DNA of 64,000 nt from Rosellinia necatrix (GCA_021209875.1 JAGYVD010000005.1:4130001-4194000); one strand, 5' to 3'. Numbered from the stretch's first letter, positions 25,433-39,386 are shown. Translations and numbers: made by a program. Notes: a model not told the origin generated them from the sequence alone.

Positions 25433-28400
25433 AGTGTCTCTGCTTTTATTGGGGACACTGGAGTTCATGTCTGTTACGAAATGTCATTTCTCGCATGCAC
25501 GCACAAGCACACTGCACTACATACTACCACGCTGAGCATGCGTCGCCTCGTGGTTCTGGTCATGACGATCATGGGTTTGGGTTCTTGCTTTTTCGGGGTG
25601 TTCAATGTACCATAAGGGTTATGGGGGTCTACAGGATTTGTTTGATGGGGATAATCGATCAATCCGTCGAGGATCATTTTGTGAACAACCACCACTGCTT
25701 TTGCTCTTGATGTCTCCTAGCCGTTATTGTGACTGATACGTGTCGCGTCTTAATTCGCGTTACCTAATCCGCCCCGTGCCGCGACGTGTCTATCTACACG
25801 TCTATCGTATTTCTACCGATGTGTGTGTGCTTAGATTAGGCCCCCGGCACCCAACAGTCGGCTAGATCTGCCTACTTGATGTAACAATGGACCATGTCAT
25901 CCTATGAACCCAACAATAATGATACGTTACCGTCGCTTTCCAAATGTAAAACTCGTTATGATACGTGACCATGGTGACTCAGAATCTTCTCCCCATATGA
26001 CCAGACAAAACTATAGTTATTGGGGGCGCGATAGATCTTACGTGAGTCATGCGAACCCACCGGGAGGCCTAATGATACAACACGTCCGTTGTGTCGTGCT
26101 GGCGAGGCGCGGCGGTGAAGGCGTCATAAACGTCAGCCTGGTGGTAGTTCGTGATGTGGGTCCGTCGTTCTAGGGTAGGCTCTGTCGTCACGACGGTCAA
26201 TACAGCGACACCAGGGTCGGATGGTTAGTAATGAGTGTTTTGGTCATGTGTGGTTAATTTCTGGGGTTCGTTTTGAGCATTTTGTGGGGGTTCCGGGTTT
26301 GTTGTGTGTGGTTGTTGCTTCCCGGGTCATTTAGTTGGTAAACTTTAATATATTTATTGAGTAAAATATTGGCTCAGACCGAAACTCTCCTGACACAGCA
26401 TGCCACAGTCTCAAAGTGCCCCCATTAGCATGTATATATGAACTCTCCGTAACGATACAAAATATCAACTCATATTTATCATATTTTGATGGCATAGATA
26501 ACGTCGATGGCATATCTATAGCATTGATCTTCTGGTATTTGTCACATCACAGAACCGCAGTGTTAGAGCGTCTCGCCATCTACGCCAGTAACAAGTGCGA
26601 CCAGGCCATTATCACGCCTAAAATTCGATCGCTTACAGTTCACTATATGTGCCTAGAGTTGGGATTGGGACGAGTAGTTGACATAAACTGCGCTGTTCCC
26701 TACCGTGATCCCAGCGTACCGGGACAAGAGACTCGATATCAATATTGTATCGGAATAATAGATGATATATGCATGCATTATGTAATAACTTACGTCCAGA
26801 TATTGGTTAAACACGACCAGGGCACGGTATAAAGCCGGCCCAGGGCACTCACCGTTATCGCGAGGTGCTACATCACATATTATAATAGGCGACCATGACA
26901 TGGAGGGACAGCCCCCTGGGACCATGAACAGGGGAATTAAAAACATACTTCGTAATTAATCACTTAAGGCATACTTGTCCGGCGTATTACAGAGAATTGC
27001 CAGAATAACCATAACATGGTTCTATCTGACCATAATAAATCAAACACTTGATAGTATATGCTTAAAATCACAACCTTATATTTTAGCAATCCCCATCAAC
27101 CACGTGCTATTAGGCTTTATGTGACCGAAATGCTACTAGGACTACTGATATATAACTATAATGTTGCCATACCGAACCTAGCTGGCAAAAGACCCGAGAT
27201 AGTTTGGATGCGAGAGATACATCCGAGTCTGACATCGAAACACAGCAAGGGATTGAGTAATATAATTGATCATGTAAAAATGAAGTATATGTCCAGACAA
27301 ATCGTAACCGCACACCTCGAAGGTTCTTATGGCACCAGCTTGAAAATAGTATAGATGAATAGTCACAGCTGAACACAAGGCATTCAGCTAGCATTAGGGA
27401 ATGAAATTATTCAGGGAGCCCTAGAATATCGCCTAAAGAGAGTAGCCACGCATGACCCACCGTCGCCAATATACAGTAGCTGACATCGCATCCGGGGTAT
27501 GTTGCTCGATGCTGTGCGAGTCTATCTGTGCACCGCACCCTCGGCTGCTGCTGAACCAGATTGGAGCCAAAGGCTGTAATGCCCCCCTCATAAGGGTCGC
27601 ATGAAGTTGATTGCGCTACGTGGGACGGTAGGCGTCACACCAGGCGTGGAAACGTGGGTTTATACTTTGCTGCTCGGGTTACCTACCTGACCTCAGGCAT
27701 GCATTGTGGATAGGATACACGACGGCGACGCGGGAGGCCCGCGGCGGGAGCCCTTCGTCCGACGTTCGCGCTCGTGAGCTATAATCCAATATCATATATG
27801 GCCGGGGGGGTTGGGCGAGTGGAGGCTTCGGTGAGCCACCAGGTGGACGAACCATTCGTCGATTGGACATGAGTAAGGCTGAGTGAGCCTTGGAGAGGAC
27901 GGCTATCGGTTGGCCTATCATAGCCGAGGCGTGGTTGTGCATTAACTTCGATGCCACGGTCTGTACGACATCGAGCTGGCCGGGACGCTAGTTGCTTCGC
28001 TGTGTGGTTTCGTGCGCCCGTTGTCTTTGCCATCTCTCCTCCATAGGCGTAGGCCGCATGATCCAACGACTAATCATAAATAGGCGCGTCGTTAGTATAA
28101 TGAGAGGATCGGGAAACTATGTGGCGTGTATTAACCGGTCACATGAGATGATACAAGAGCTGAACTTTGCGTGGCGGGTCATTCTGCTGTGGATTCATTG
28201 GGCTGACAACTCCATCATAGCTGAATTAACAGTCGGAGAGTGAGGCAGCATGCAGACGCATGCCTTGGTATTCGGATTGACGGGATATGTGCGAAATGGC
28301 GGTGATGGCGGTCATCCAATTGGAATGAACCTGGACCGAGGCAGCACTTTGATTGACCCAGACGCGCTCAAACATGGCGGTCGCCTCACTCCAGGGGAAT

Positions 28401-31400
28401 GCCACCTCTGAAATTGTTCGCTGGCGTGGGTGGCATTACGGCTTTACGGCTACTGTACGAATATGAGACTTGATCGAAATTGCGAACGCTTTATTCATGC
28501 TCAGCTAATAAACCACATACATACCTGACTGCATCTAGTTGCGCTAGCCACCGGGCCCGTCGTGGATTCTCCATCCCATGTCTACACGAATCGGTCGTTC
28601 GAATGGTATTGCCACGTATCGTCTCACTGGCCTCATCTGACTGGCATTGACCGATGGCTTGACTGATTGGCCTCGACTGTCCGGCCGTTGTTGTTGAGAA
28701 AGGGGGCCAGACTCCAGAGGCAAGTCGGATAGAGCAATAACTCATCTCCTTCGAGATCCTATCCATCCAGCTTGGCTAGCACGACCAGCCCGACTGGGAT
28801 ATGAACAGATGAATTGCTATCATGGCCTCTGTCTACCCAGGCCAGCTGGCGTTCCAGAATGTTGTCTCGGAACGCCCGCACGAGTTCGGCGGAAATCATT
28901 CGTTGAGAAGGTTGCTATGCCCTTGTCGTGCTCTTCCTACCGGAGCCTCTCTTCATAGCTCGGGGTTTTTTTTTTTTTTTCTTTCTCTCTTTCCCGTCTT
29001 TCTCCCGAGTCTAGCCACCGTGTTCAGCGCGTCAAGGTTTAGACGATGTATCGACTTTGGAAAGTATATCCGAGCAGTGCCGCTCTTTTCCGCGGAAGGG
29101 ACGGCGCACGACGTCACGACAATACACATGTAGTCTGCTCTCGCTCCTCATACGCTCCCGACGGGACGGAGTTGCGGAGATGTGCTAGGTAGGTGCTATC
29201 TATCTGCATAATGTCGATAGGTAGCCCTGTTACCTAAGCTCACTCCCTAAGCTCACTCCCTAAGCTCGGCACTCGCCGGGTGCCACACCTGCCGAGGTAC
29301 CTACCTGGCCCTTACAAATGCCCACCGCACTCGCATTCGCACGTACCTAATGCTGGAGGATATCCTAGCAGGGCTCCGCCAAAGAAAACAGACGGCCCGC
29401 TGTGGTCTTATGGATCCCACGTCAACGCCGGGGTACCAGGTAAGAATCGTAACCGGCAAGACGGTAGTGGGCGTGTGTATTCTTCATGCCCTAGTCCCTC
29501 CACGTGGTGGCGTCAGCGGAAACCCTCAGCGCGCCAGGCATTGACGATTGTTGATTTGTTTTGTCGTACGTGTGTATAGTGCGTATGTACTTGTTATGGT
29601 GCGTAGGTGTTGTCTCAGATACCTACGGGCGGTGGATCATGGCTGTGACATGGTGCATGTAGCATGCGCATTTGCTGGTCGGCCTCATGGCATTCCACCC
29701 TTTCCCACCACGGCGGATCGCCTTTTCGGCACCGCTCGGTAGCGGCCTACGGATGTACTGGTTACAGTTGGTAGGTACCTGACTTAGAGCTGACAGGGGC
29801 GTAAACCCTATCTGCCTACCAACCTGGGCTACTACGCACATACCTAGTTACCGCTGTGCATGGGCGCTGGACCAATGCAAAGGCGATGCAAAGGTAGGTT
29901 AACCTAAATTGTCTCCTGTGGCTCTTTTCTTTTCCCATCCCCCCCTTCGCGCTGACTAACGGTACGTGGACATTAGTCACCTGATGGGATTTTTGATCGT
30001 AAGGCTTATATAGAACGTCGTATTTTTGCTGATACCTATTCAGATTATTAGGTAGGTATTGAATCATGAGCGAGGTCGCAGCCAGTGCGTCACGGGACTT
30101 GATGCAGTTGACTCATCATCTCCCCCTTCCCCCCGGGCGGCCTCATCTGATACGGCAGCTTTTGTTCACATCCATTCTGGGCCCTGGCCAATGGCTACGG
30201 CCTTTGGGTCTTGGCGGTACGGCCGTCGGCATATGTTCCCTCGCCCAACAAAGTTCCTTCGACGTCTTGGAGTCGCTCAGAGGCCGAGGAAAGCCGGTGC
30301 CTCAAACACCAAAGTGCTGAATTGCAGACCGGTCTGGCCGACAAGAGGGAGGGTCGAGAAGAATTCGAGACTTCGACAGCTTGGCATGGGTGATGGGTTG
30401 GTAACCTGTCATTTGGCGATTTGGCGATTTGGCGAGGTGCAGCATGCAACTAGCACACAGCCACTACGCTGCGCACATGCATCTCCTATCTAGCGTGCAT
30501 CGGTATCAGAAGTCGCAGTACAGCGGACTGCGGTTGGTTAGTGGTGGGCGTGCTGTCTACGTTTAAGTACCAAGACACGGGTGATGATTTTGTAGCGCAG
30601 ATCCACGGGCACTGTACCAACCCAGATAGGCTAGTGGGGACAGCCACACACACACACGGCACTGCGGCAGAGCGACAGTATCTGGCAGGGTTCCACGACA
30701 GACAGGTCTTAAAATTTTTTCTTCATGGTAGATCCAGATCCTCGGGTCTCACTTACGGGAGGATGGCGGCTCATCTTACATGTCGCGCGCACTGGAAAAG
30801 CGCTCGATACCTACCTCCAAGGTGTCTGCCTATTGAATGTTTATCCGGGCCTGATAGGTACCTGAGCCCTCATGCAGGCACCGATGGAGGGCGTTGGTCT
30901 GGCCTATACGCCAGCCCTACCATACAATTTATGGGACAGCTGTACACGTGAGACACTCCCGCCAAAGACTGTCTTGTTGACACATGGGTTTCGACGGGGC
31001 CGTTTGGCCATGAGCCCCCATGGCCTGGCCGGCATTTTGGCATCTCCGATGGCACCGTAACGCCGAGAGGCACCGTGGATAGCCAAAAGGACAAAGGAAC
31101 AGGCCTGCGCCTCGATATCCGAATATGATTATTAATCCAGCCAAATTGTGTCCCATGAGGCTGAGAAATACTGCATCATAATCACAATGATCATGGTGGC
31201 TATCGGCGATGACGCTGATCAATATTATGAGTAGTTATTGAGCACATAACATTGTGCCATGTGAGTAATGCTCGGTAATGCTGAACGAAACTCGGCGTTG
31301 CGTCGGGCCCGGGGGCTTCTCGGGGTTTGGTTCGAAATGCCTCAGACATGGAGCGCGCGGAGTCGTCGCCGCCGATACATCCAAGAGCCTGCGTTGCTGC

Positions 31401-34400
31401 CGTTGCATCATCTACACTTGCATCGAGAAAATTCTCCGACCGTGTCAGCCCTTCCTCGGTCAGATCCCGGGCTGGAGTTAAGGACCGGGACCTAAACCCT
31501 CTCCGATCTGCCCTCGGCTTTCGGCCCCCTGTTTCCCCTTCCGTCTCTGGCTACACTAGGCAGGCGACAGCCCCCGGCATCTCACGTCTAATAATAATCC
31601 AGATTGCATAACTAGGTAAGTTAGTGTGTGCCGACATACCTAATGGTATGCTATGCACTGGACATATGTTTGACTGCATTGCTGATGCGGCGGATGATGT
31701 GCATGTGTGGCACATTACAAGATCTCCCTATAGGCATGGACATGCTCTAGAACGCCAGGCCCGTCTACCAGGTTCAGGCCAAGTTGACCGAGTCTAGTCC
31801 GGCCTAGCGCATTGGTCAGACAGATAGTATGGGGATGATGGGTTTTTCGACGATTAGGTGCCGCTCGTGTCAGATCTAGTCGCTTGCCGCGCGGCGCGTA
31901 ACATGCGAACCAGCAACTACAGCCGCTACTACTACTATAATTACCACCATTGCCGACATCTAAGCGCGTTCGGTCGTAGCATATCTCACGAGAGCCTCCT
32001 AACCTAGGCCTCTCCGGTGACACGGCTTTTGGTCACACGGCCTGGTCACACGGCCTGGTCACGGGGTGTGTCATGCAAATAACTAGGACTAAGGAGGATT
32101 AAATAGGCGACTTTGTATTGCATATATATACGATAGTTGAAACTCCGGTGTCGCCGGCGAGTCGCTGGCGACGGAGGGGATAGGGGATGCGTAGATACCT
32201 GGGATGTGGGCGGGAGCCATGGTGAGGGAAACGGGAGACGAGGGAGGCTCGGTATCCCGAGACAGTGGTCGCCAAGAATAATCGAGCATGCTGGGTTTGG
32301 CCGGGTTGTTTGGTTGCGAGCCCCACAGATCGGGGACCCCGCTGCAAGATGCGCCGCTGCGACCACTGCTGCAGCGCTTCGCAGGAGGGTTTCCCCCCTT
32401 GATCGAGAGAAGAGTTTTTTTTTTTTTTTACTCCTACCCATCATCCCTCGTCTACAAACTTGGCGAGGGGTCCATTGTCCATTGACAGTCGTTTCTTGGT
32501 CACCCCCAATGTAACATTGGATTGCGAGAGCGGACCGACTTTTTCCCTTCTCAGCTTCAACCCCAAAATCTCGCAAGCCGACTCACGAGCCGATAACTAC
32601 CTAAGGCGTGACGTGACGGCCGGGATCGAAAGGTGGGTAAGTATGTAGAAAGTCTTTTTTAGGAATCTACCTACAGTTCCGCCCGCACCACATCGGCGGA
32701 TCTTGGGCTGGTGTTCTCAGTGGCGTGTTGTATCGTGATTTATCTAGTGGATGAGCCGATGTCTGTGCGACCGGCAACGGAAACCTACTGTACCAGGGAG
32801 GGTAGCTGCTAGTTACTTGTAAATAGAACCCTCTCATCTCTCCATGTATGTACTTAATTGCACATCGCGATGTTAGATACCTGTAAGTGGGTGGGTATTG
32901 CAGAGCACCAAGTGGTGTAGGTGATTGATTGCTTGGGCGTCGCCAGTGAGTAGGCACCAATCTACCTACCCTAGGTAGGTAAGCACGTAGTAGGTAGGTA
33001 CCCGGTCTGGGTTTTTAGTCGAGCCTGGTCTTCTATTTGTGTAACATGGTTGCTAACGCTAGGTTGCTCCAGGGGGTTCTAGATAGCTGAAGAATCTCGA
33101 TAGTTGTCGGCTTGTGGCGGATAGCGGCTTCTTCCCGGGGTCTAGATGGTCGTATTTACGTGCGACCGTCTCGATGCGGAAAACGGTCGACATATCAATC
33201 GGCCATGATCTACAGCGCTCTTATGCACCGAATGCTCGAGATTTGCAACAAAACCCGTCCTCTCGGTATCTTCTTTTGGTACACTATATGTGGTGTGGCA
33301 ATGCATGCATACAGATAGGAGGTAGGTACTAACAACTGCAAAATACTTGAATCTTATAAAGCAAGCCTACTATTAAGGTTGAGTAATTATGATTAAGCCA
33401 CCACTAAGTAAGTACTTACCTGCCCAGATACGGCAGCATGTAACCGGCCGGGGGAAGGATGATCCATTTTTTAGTGAGTAGAACATCCTAATTTATGGAT
33501 AATTTAGTGGATCAGGCTGGTGGATCCGGGTCAGGATAACTTACTTGTAGACTTTGGGGTCATGGCGGAGGCCGACGGTCTTGTGCAGCGTGCTGGGCAG
33601 GTACCATCAGCTTTTCGTATCTGTCGGCGGTCTTCTCCAATCTCGTACCCAACGTGATAGCGGGTTGTACATTGTTAGACGTGTTCTAAAAACAACTATA
33701 CAACATGCATATTAGGTAATAAACCGCACTTACAATATGTATCAATCATACGTATCCATGCGATATAGGCTGAAAACCCATCTAGCGGTATCTGGTAACT
33801 GCGCGTGACAGCGTAGAGTCTACAGTGGAGGAGTTACCGCCTAACTGTTGCCTGAAGAGTCATAGTCTACCTGGCTTTAGAATTTTATCAGCACAAGTCA
33901 GAGCTGACCTACTGCATACATATCCCGCAATGCCTAATGTTAATTTAGGTACAATCAAAATACGCACGTTTCTGCGCCCGTCTTGGGTATCAACATAATA
34001 ATATATTGTAGCAAAGGTATTGATTTACCCCCCTTGCCGTGTCTAGGCGAGCTTTGGTCGGTTTCGCTGTCTTATTCTGCACACACCATGTACACTTACA
34101 CTACACAGTACAAAATCCAGCAGTTGCTGGTAGGTTCTGAGCCCAGCCTGGCTTGGCATCTACAGAGGAACAGCGCTGTATGTACAAGTATGTATGTAGG
34201 CCGCCAGAGTCTCCACATGCACCCAGAGATGCGCGATACTGGACTAAGAAGAGGGTGCCGAGGCGCTGAATCAGTGGTGATATGTGCGCTTGCCAAAAAT
34301 ATGGGATCATGCACTGACGTCATTCAGCATCAGATCACTGAGATGCCATACTTCCTCTTCCCACACTCCTAAGGCCTACCCCCCCGGTACTAGCGTCTCG

Positions 34401-35130
34401 CAAGTCGCTTTAACAGGATTAAGAAAAGAACGAGGGAGGTAAGAAAATTACCTACCTGGGTTTAGCCGTTAGTCGATGCAAGCGAGTGGTTCTCTTACTC
34501 GCTGTCAGAACAAAACGCGGACCCGCGACAACAGAGATGGGGGAGTTATGGAGATCAAAGACTCCCGTCCCGAGAGAGATGTCCACCTCCACGCCATACT
34601 CGCCTGACCAATACCCTTCTCATTGTCTCCCAGGTTCTCCTTCTTTCCTTTCAGCTATATACACATAAGTCCACTCGGGCCCGTTTCGATTACCAACTAT
34701 CGACATCCCTTTGCATACCTACTTACGTATACTTAAAAGCAAGGGCGGGGTCCATACGAAGCTTCAGTCCCAATCTTGAGTTACCCTCGTTTCTATACAC
34801 TACACTACGCCCACACCTAGGTATCTAAGTACCCACAATACAACTATACCATCCCTGCAGGTGGATCCGTGCAGGCTGCATTATACTTGTACCAGCCTGA
34901 CCACAGTACAAGTAGGTAGTTACTTTCCATACCTACCTAGACATACGTCAAACTCGCTCTACAGTGGTACATACTTACATACTATATCAAGACCTCGTTC
35001 GCCACCTCTCGATCCTCGTCCTCCTTCCTCCCCACACAACCGCCTGACAAATACAAAATACCTTAAAACTTTGTTGTTACTACCCTTGATATACTCTCTC
35101 CGGACCTTGGTAATCATCCTGTCATCAGTT
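25433..35130. other. 9.7 kb gene-poor intergenic stretch
   Basis: No ORF above about 180 codons occurs here and none has family-like sequence. Both strands were read for multi-exon genes and none was recognised. Composition is balanced, unlike the AT-rich flanks, so it is not a strongly RIPped repeat. It holds scattered TACCTA/TAGGTA motifs, a T run (28,966-28,980), three copies of CTAAGCTCACTCC-like sequence (about 29,236-29,270), TTTGGCGA repeats (about 30,412-30,436) and a CGGCCTGGTCACA tandem (about 32,020-32,063). The end nearest 35,130 is probably the long promoter and 5' leader of the C2H2 gene. A lineage-specific gene or noncoding RNA cannot be excluded. Confidence 0.6.
32020..32063. 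repeat. Short CACGGCCTGGTCA tandem
   Basis: Three imperfect copies of a 13-bp GGTCACACGGCCT unit within noncoding DNA. No coding or known functional meaning. Confidence 0.8.
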
Positions 35131-37251
35131 ATGATGCTCACGCATACTTATCCTGCTGCGTACTACTCGCCCATACATCAACCGCCCCATCTTCATCGCC
35201 AACAACAGCAACAACAGCAACAACAGCATCATCGTCGTCGACCAGAACAACACCCAAGCCATCAGCAACCAGAATTCCAACACTTTCAGCAAGCCAACTT
35301 CGCCGCCTCGAGTCAGCCTTCGTTCTCTACAGCAAGCGATAACATACCGGCCACTACCGTTGCTGCAGCCGCCACGGTGCGGTTCAACCAGACGAGGCCC
35401 GCCGCCTCAAACGCCCAAGGCCTAAACTCAATGCCCTCGGACTCGTGGATATCACACGGCCAACATCCACCGAGGCAAACCCAGCGCTTCGGCCACCAAC
35501 GAGACTCTTCCTTGTCGTCTGTGGGTTCTAATACGCCCGTCTCGCCATATAATGCCAACACGACGAATCCCCGGATCGCAGTTAATGAGGCCGTTGGGGA
35601 CAGTTTGCACGATATGACTGGTGTTTCCGACAACTACACCTATGATATGACGAAAACTATGGATCTGTCGGGTTCATTCTACGCAAATGGACTGGGCTCG
35701 TTTCATGGCCACGGTGGCGGAGGAATCGATAGCCATACGATCCTTAGAGACATCAACGCGGCTGACGCACTGCCCGCTCTAATTGGCACACAGCAGAGGC
35801 AAGGGGGTTTGGCGCCCACTTCGGATATGTCCGTGACTGGTCCCACCACAAAATCTCGTCCCGTGTCGGTGGCAAGCTCGATAGGTGGCGATGAACCGGC
35901 GACACCATCCTTTCAAGAACACGAGGACGAGCACAGGAGAACAAAGAATGGTGAGGGGCCCGATTCTCCCGTCCTATTCCATCTCGACTCAGACCCAGTG
36001 TACTTTGATGATTGCTTACTCTTCCGCCCCGAGGATATAGCCTTCGCTGTTGGCGCCAACATGCCGAAGCTCAATCGCACTATTACGGACGTATATACCG
36101 ATGAGCTCTATAACCCCAACTTCACATTAACATCGGCGTCTCCATCACCACACAGTCGGCCTGCCCCATCGCCGAACAGGGACATCTTTTCCCAGAGAAT
36201 AAACGCGGCTAATAGCCAACACCTATATGCTCCACAATCTCCTATGATAGGCGACTCGCGGGGTCATTCTCCATTTCGACAAGGGTCGCCCTATGCTTCT
36301 GCGGTGAACGAAGTCTCTAAATCGGGCCTCAACCGGCCACATGTGGGATCACCCCAGCAGCTTCGGGAGAGGAGGAAAGTCGAAGAAGACGTAAAGCAAC
36401 TACAGCAACACGTGCAGCACCAGCAGAACAACCCACCGACGATCTCTCCGAAAGATTGCTCAATAGAGTATTCCGCACCGGAGGTGGATGCGGACTTTCC
36501 GTTGTTCCCGGACGCCGGTGCCTATGGCTCGGGACAAAGTAATGGGGCTGGAAACATGATTGGGGTTACATCTCAACAACCAGCCTCGCCATTTCCGTCT
36601 ATGTCTACGACGCCGGTGCATGCTAATTTCTCTTTCTCGATGACCCCCCATATCCAGATCCCGCAGGACTACCCATTCGTTGCCCGACAAATGCCACAAC
36701 AAGATCAACAGCGGCGCCAACAGCCACCGACGCCGGCATCGGCGTTTTCTCGTATGAGCTCGGTAGAGGCGGGGAATATGGATAGCGACAGCGGAAACGA
36801 CGGGCAGATACGGCGACCGGACAGGACGGCGGCGGACAGCGGTACCTACACCTGTACTTACCACGGCTGTACTCTGCGGTTCGAGACACCGGCGTTTCTT
36901 CAGAAGCATAAGCGCGAAGCGCATCGACAAGTCAACGCACTCAATCACCTTCGAAGCGAGGCCAATATGGAGAACAGCATGACCAGTAGCCAGGCTGGAC
37001 CACACAAATGCGACAGGATTAATCCCAGCACTGGGAAACCGTGCAACGCGATCTTTTCCCGGCCCTACGATCTTACCAGACACGAAGATACGATACATAA
37101 CGCCCGCAAACAAAAGGTACGATGCGATTTCTGCACGGAGGAGAAGACATTCAGCCGAGCGGATGCACTCACACGACACTACCGCGTATGCCACCCCGAG
37201 ATCACGGTTACCGGCAAGCACCGTAAACGAGGTGGTGCTATGGGAGCCTAA
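35131..37251 (+). CDS. C2H2 zinc-finger transcription factor, Rpn4-like
   Basis: Predicted nuclear transcription factor of 706 aa, single exon. The start is set at the ATG at 35131 (MMLTHTYPAAYYSP); the frame is open 270 bp upstream, but that part begins with GTG and reads like leader. A nine-residue polyGln (35200-35226) and a Gln/Ser/Pro-rich disordered N-terminus follow. A conserved-looking central block is DDCLLFRPEDIAFAVGAN. Three C-terminal fingers occur: C-x4-C-x12-H-x4-H near residue 574; one with a long C-x10-C loop (CDRINPSTGKPC, then SRPYDLTRHEDTIH) near 625; and a third, CDFCTEEKTFSRADALTRH, near 665. The long-loop finger with SRPYDL and the second FSRxDAL finger recall Rpn4, the activator of proteasome genes. 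The fingers are seen; the Rpn4 assignment comes from memory of the family and is moderately sure. Confidence 0.85.
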   Translation: MMLTHTYPAAYYSPIHQPPHLHRQQQQQQQQQHHRRRPEQHPSHQQPEFQHFQQANFAASSQPSFSTASDNIPATTVAAAATVRFNQTRPAASNAQGLNSMPSDSWISHGQHPPRQTQRFGHQRDSSLSSVGSNTPVSPYNANTTNPRIAVNEAVGDSLHDMTGVSDNYTYDMTKTMDLSGSFYANGLGSFHGHGGGGIDSHTILRDINAADALPALIGTQQRQGGLAPTSDMSVTGPTTKSRPVSVASSIGGDEPATPSFQEHEDEHRRTKNGEGPDSPVLFHLDSDPVYFDDCLLFRPEDIAFAVGANMPKLNRTITDVYTDELYNPNFTLTSASPSPHSRPAPSPNRDIFSQRINAANSQHLYAPQSPMIGDSRGHSPFRQGSPYASAVNEVSKSGLNRPHVGSPQQLRERRKVEEDVKQLQQHVQHQQNNPPTISPKDCSIEYSAPEVDADFPLFPDAGAYGSGQSNGAGNMIGVTSQQPASPFPSMSTTPVHANFSFSMTPHIQIPQDYPFVARQMPQQDQQRRQQPPTPASAFSRMSSVEAGNMDSDSGNDGQIRRPDRTAADSGTYTCTYHGCTLRFETPAFLQKHKREAHRQVNALNHLRSEANMENSMTSSQAGPHKCDRINPSTGKPCNAIFSRPYDLTRHEDTIHNARKQKVRCDFCTEEKTFSRADALTRHYRVCHPEITVTGKHRKRGGAMGA
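35200..35226 (+). repeat. CAA/CAG polyglutamine repeat
   Basis: Three tandem CAACAACAG units encode nine glutamines near the N-terminus of the C2H2 factor. Such tracts are common and length-variable in fungal transcription factors. Confidence 0.92.
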
Positions 37252-37393
37252 GGTGATAGATTAGCGTGCGCCACGTGTCACATTGAAAAGCGCTTTAGGA
37301 GGCGCGCGCGGAGGAATCTCTGATAGCGAGGAAATCCGAGAGTCAGGTAGACATCCCTCGGCTCGTGATGCTTCGATCATTCACGTCCGCACC

Positions 37394-37454
37394 GCGCCAC
37401 GCCACGCCACGCCACGCCACGCCCGGCCACGCCCGGCCACGTCTGGCCACGTCG
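37394..37454. repeat. GCCAC(G/GCCCG) tandem repeat
   Basis: Four to five copies of CCACG followed by three copies of a related GGCCACGYCY unit, downstream of the C2H2 gene. Noncoding. Confidence 0.85.
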
Positions 37455-39386
37455 TGCTATCAACGCCGCGTCGGGTGGTAGAAGATTCTAGGGTATGCGC
37501 GATGATACGCCGACGCTTAGGCGATGGGAGGGAGTTGAGGGCCCACATGACTTCGACCTCGTTTTGTTCCTTGAAAATCAGGGTCCAAGCATCAATAGCT
37601 CATGCAGGGTCCTGCGGGGGGTGGAGCTGTTCCCTATTTTGGGTCTCGACTGACGATAGGGCCCCGTTGAGTGGCTGGACGTGGTTCCCTAGGAACCCCT
37701 CGGCCCACCCATCGTCTCCACAGTTGAGGGGACCCTCCAATTTTTACACGAAGCCAATTGGCTAATTGGGCTTGGGCTATGACGTCTACCTTTTACTAAA
37801 TGCATCATCCGAGTTACCACCTACGTCATGCTGCGCCTATCCCCCCTGGCTGTATGGATGGGCTTGACGACATGCCACTGTCGATATATCTGGCAATCTC
37901 GTCACAACGCTGCTCCCACTTATGCTTGGGTGACAAGCGAATGCGCCATCTGTTGACCGGTTTGCGCTTGTGCCGTCTCAACACCCCCCCTCCCTCACGA
38001 CTTACTTTGTCGACCGAAATGGCATCATGTTGCCGTCGACTCCCACACCTGGCGATATTGGGCGGGGATGGCGTGCCCCTAGGATGCCACACTCACCAGC
38101 ATGCACGAATCAGGATTGCTTCGCATATACCCTCTCTAGCCTGCCGCTCTCCTACGTCATGGCCGGGGAGAGATGGTGTTTACCAGGCGTCCGTGGGGAG
38201 CCGACATTTACTTCCTTTTGTCTTGCTGGCATATGCTTTCCTCCTGATTTTGCCCTAATCTATTCCTTTCTTTAACTGTATACCATTTGCCATTTCATTT
38301 CATTGGGCAGAAAGGCGTGATTTGTTTTTTTTTTCCTTCCTTTTTTTCTCAAATTTCTTTTTACAAAGATGCATGGAGCTTGAGGTGTTTCATCCGGGTT
38401 AATGGTTCACCATACAATTATTAGACGACGGGATGACTACATCTTTCACGAGACGGAAAATATTGTACGATTATATTTATCATAGACGGGGAGGGTCCCA
38501 AAGCTGATAAGAAAAGGCTCCTTCGGGGGCTTATGATTTATGGTGTACGATAGGACAGGATGAACAAAATTTGGCAGAACTGAACAATTAGAAATGCAAA
38601 CTTAGGTCTTCTAATTCATTTATTTACTTATCTAGACCTCATCCGTACTGGCGCCGTGCACATGCTGGGAACTGTCTAAACAGGGATAGCGTGGAACCTA
38701 TAATTCCGCTACGTAACGAATGATGCAGATCTCCAGGAAATCCTGACTCGACTCGCTTGAACGTGCATCATTGGTCTGGTCTAAGGAATGATATCCTACG
38801 TAATTCGATATTAGCAAAACACGCCTTTTACGGGGGAGAGGGAGGGGGGGTTATCTACGGACTAGGGGAGCTGCGGGTTTTGACGTAGGGTGGGTGGTGG
38901 GTGGTGCATGTCATAATAGGGCGGGCACGGGTACGGAAACAGATCCGGTTGTCGATCTAACTTGGAATCAGGGCCACACTGTCCAAGTCACACAGCGTAT
39001 CGCAGAAGCCCTTCCCCCCCCCCCCTTTTTTCCCGGGTAACGTCTCCGAACGGTTAGTTTGTTAGTTGCAGATCGAACCGGATATGCGCCTGTCTAGGAA
39101 TGAATGGATAGGTAGGTAGGTAGGTAGGTACTATGCAGAGGTGAGAGGTGGGCGGCCTCAGTATAACCCAATAACACAAATAACGTCGTTGCCGAGAGTG
39201 TCCCGATAGTAGTGTAGGTACCTAGCCTGGCTAGGGAGGAACATGTCTCACACACCGATGGGCTCGCCGGGCCTTGGCAAATGGCGGGGAGGGAGGGAGG
39301 TAACCTAACCTAGGTATATACTGTGACATATATTATCCACCTGGGAGCAAAGTATTTTATTCCTTGAATTAGATTGACTATCTTCT

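Noticed and set aside
30109..30115. TGACTCA word in the gene-poor stretch
   Set aside because: No gene within 5 kb downstream; likely chance.
32046..32576. 176-codon minus-strand ORF in the gene-poor stretch
   Set aside because: No recognisable domain, includes a poly-Lys run from a poly-T tract, and no supporting neighbours.
34861..35130. N-terminal extension of the C2H2 protein
   Set aside because: The frame opens with GTG, reads like untranslated leader, and the first ATG with plausible protein sequence is at 35131.
37283..38275. ORFs of 100-160 codons downstream of the C2H2 gene
   Set aside because: They overlap in several frames, contain tandem-repeat translations, and show no family features.
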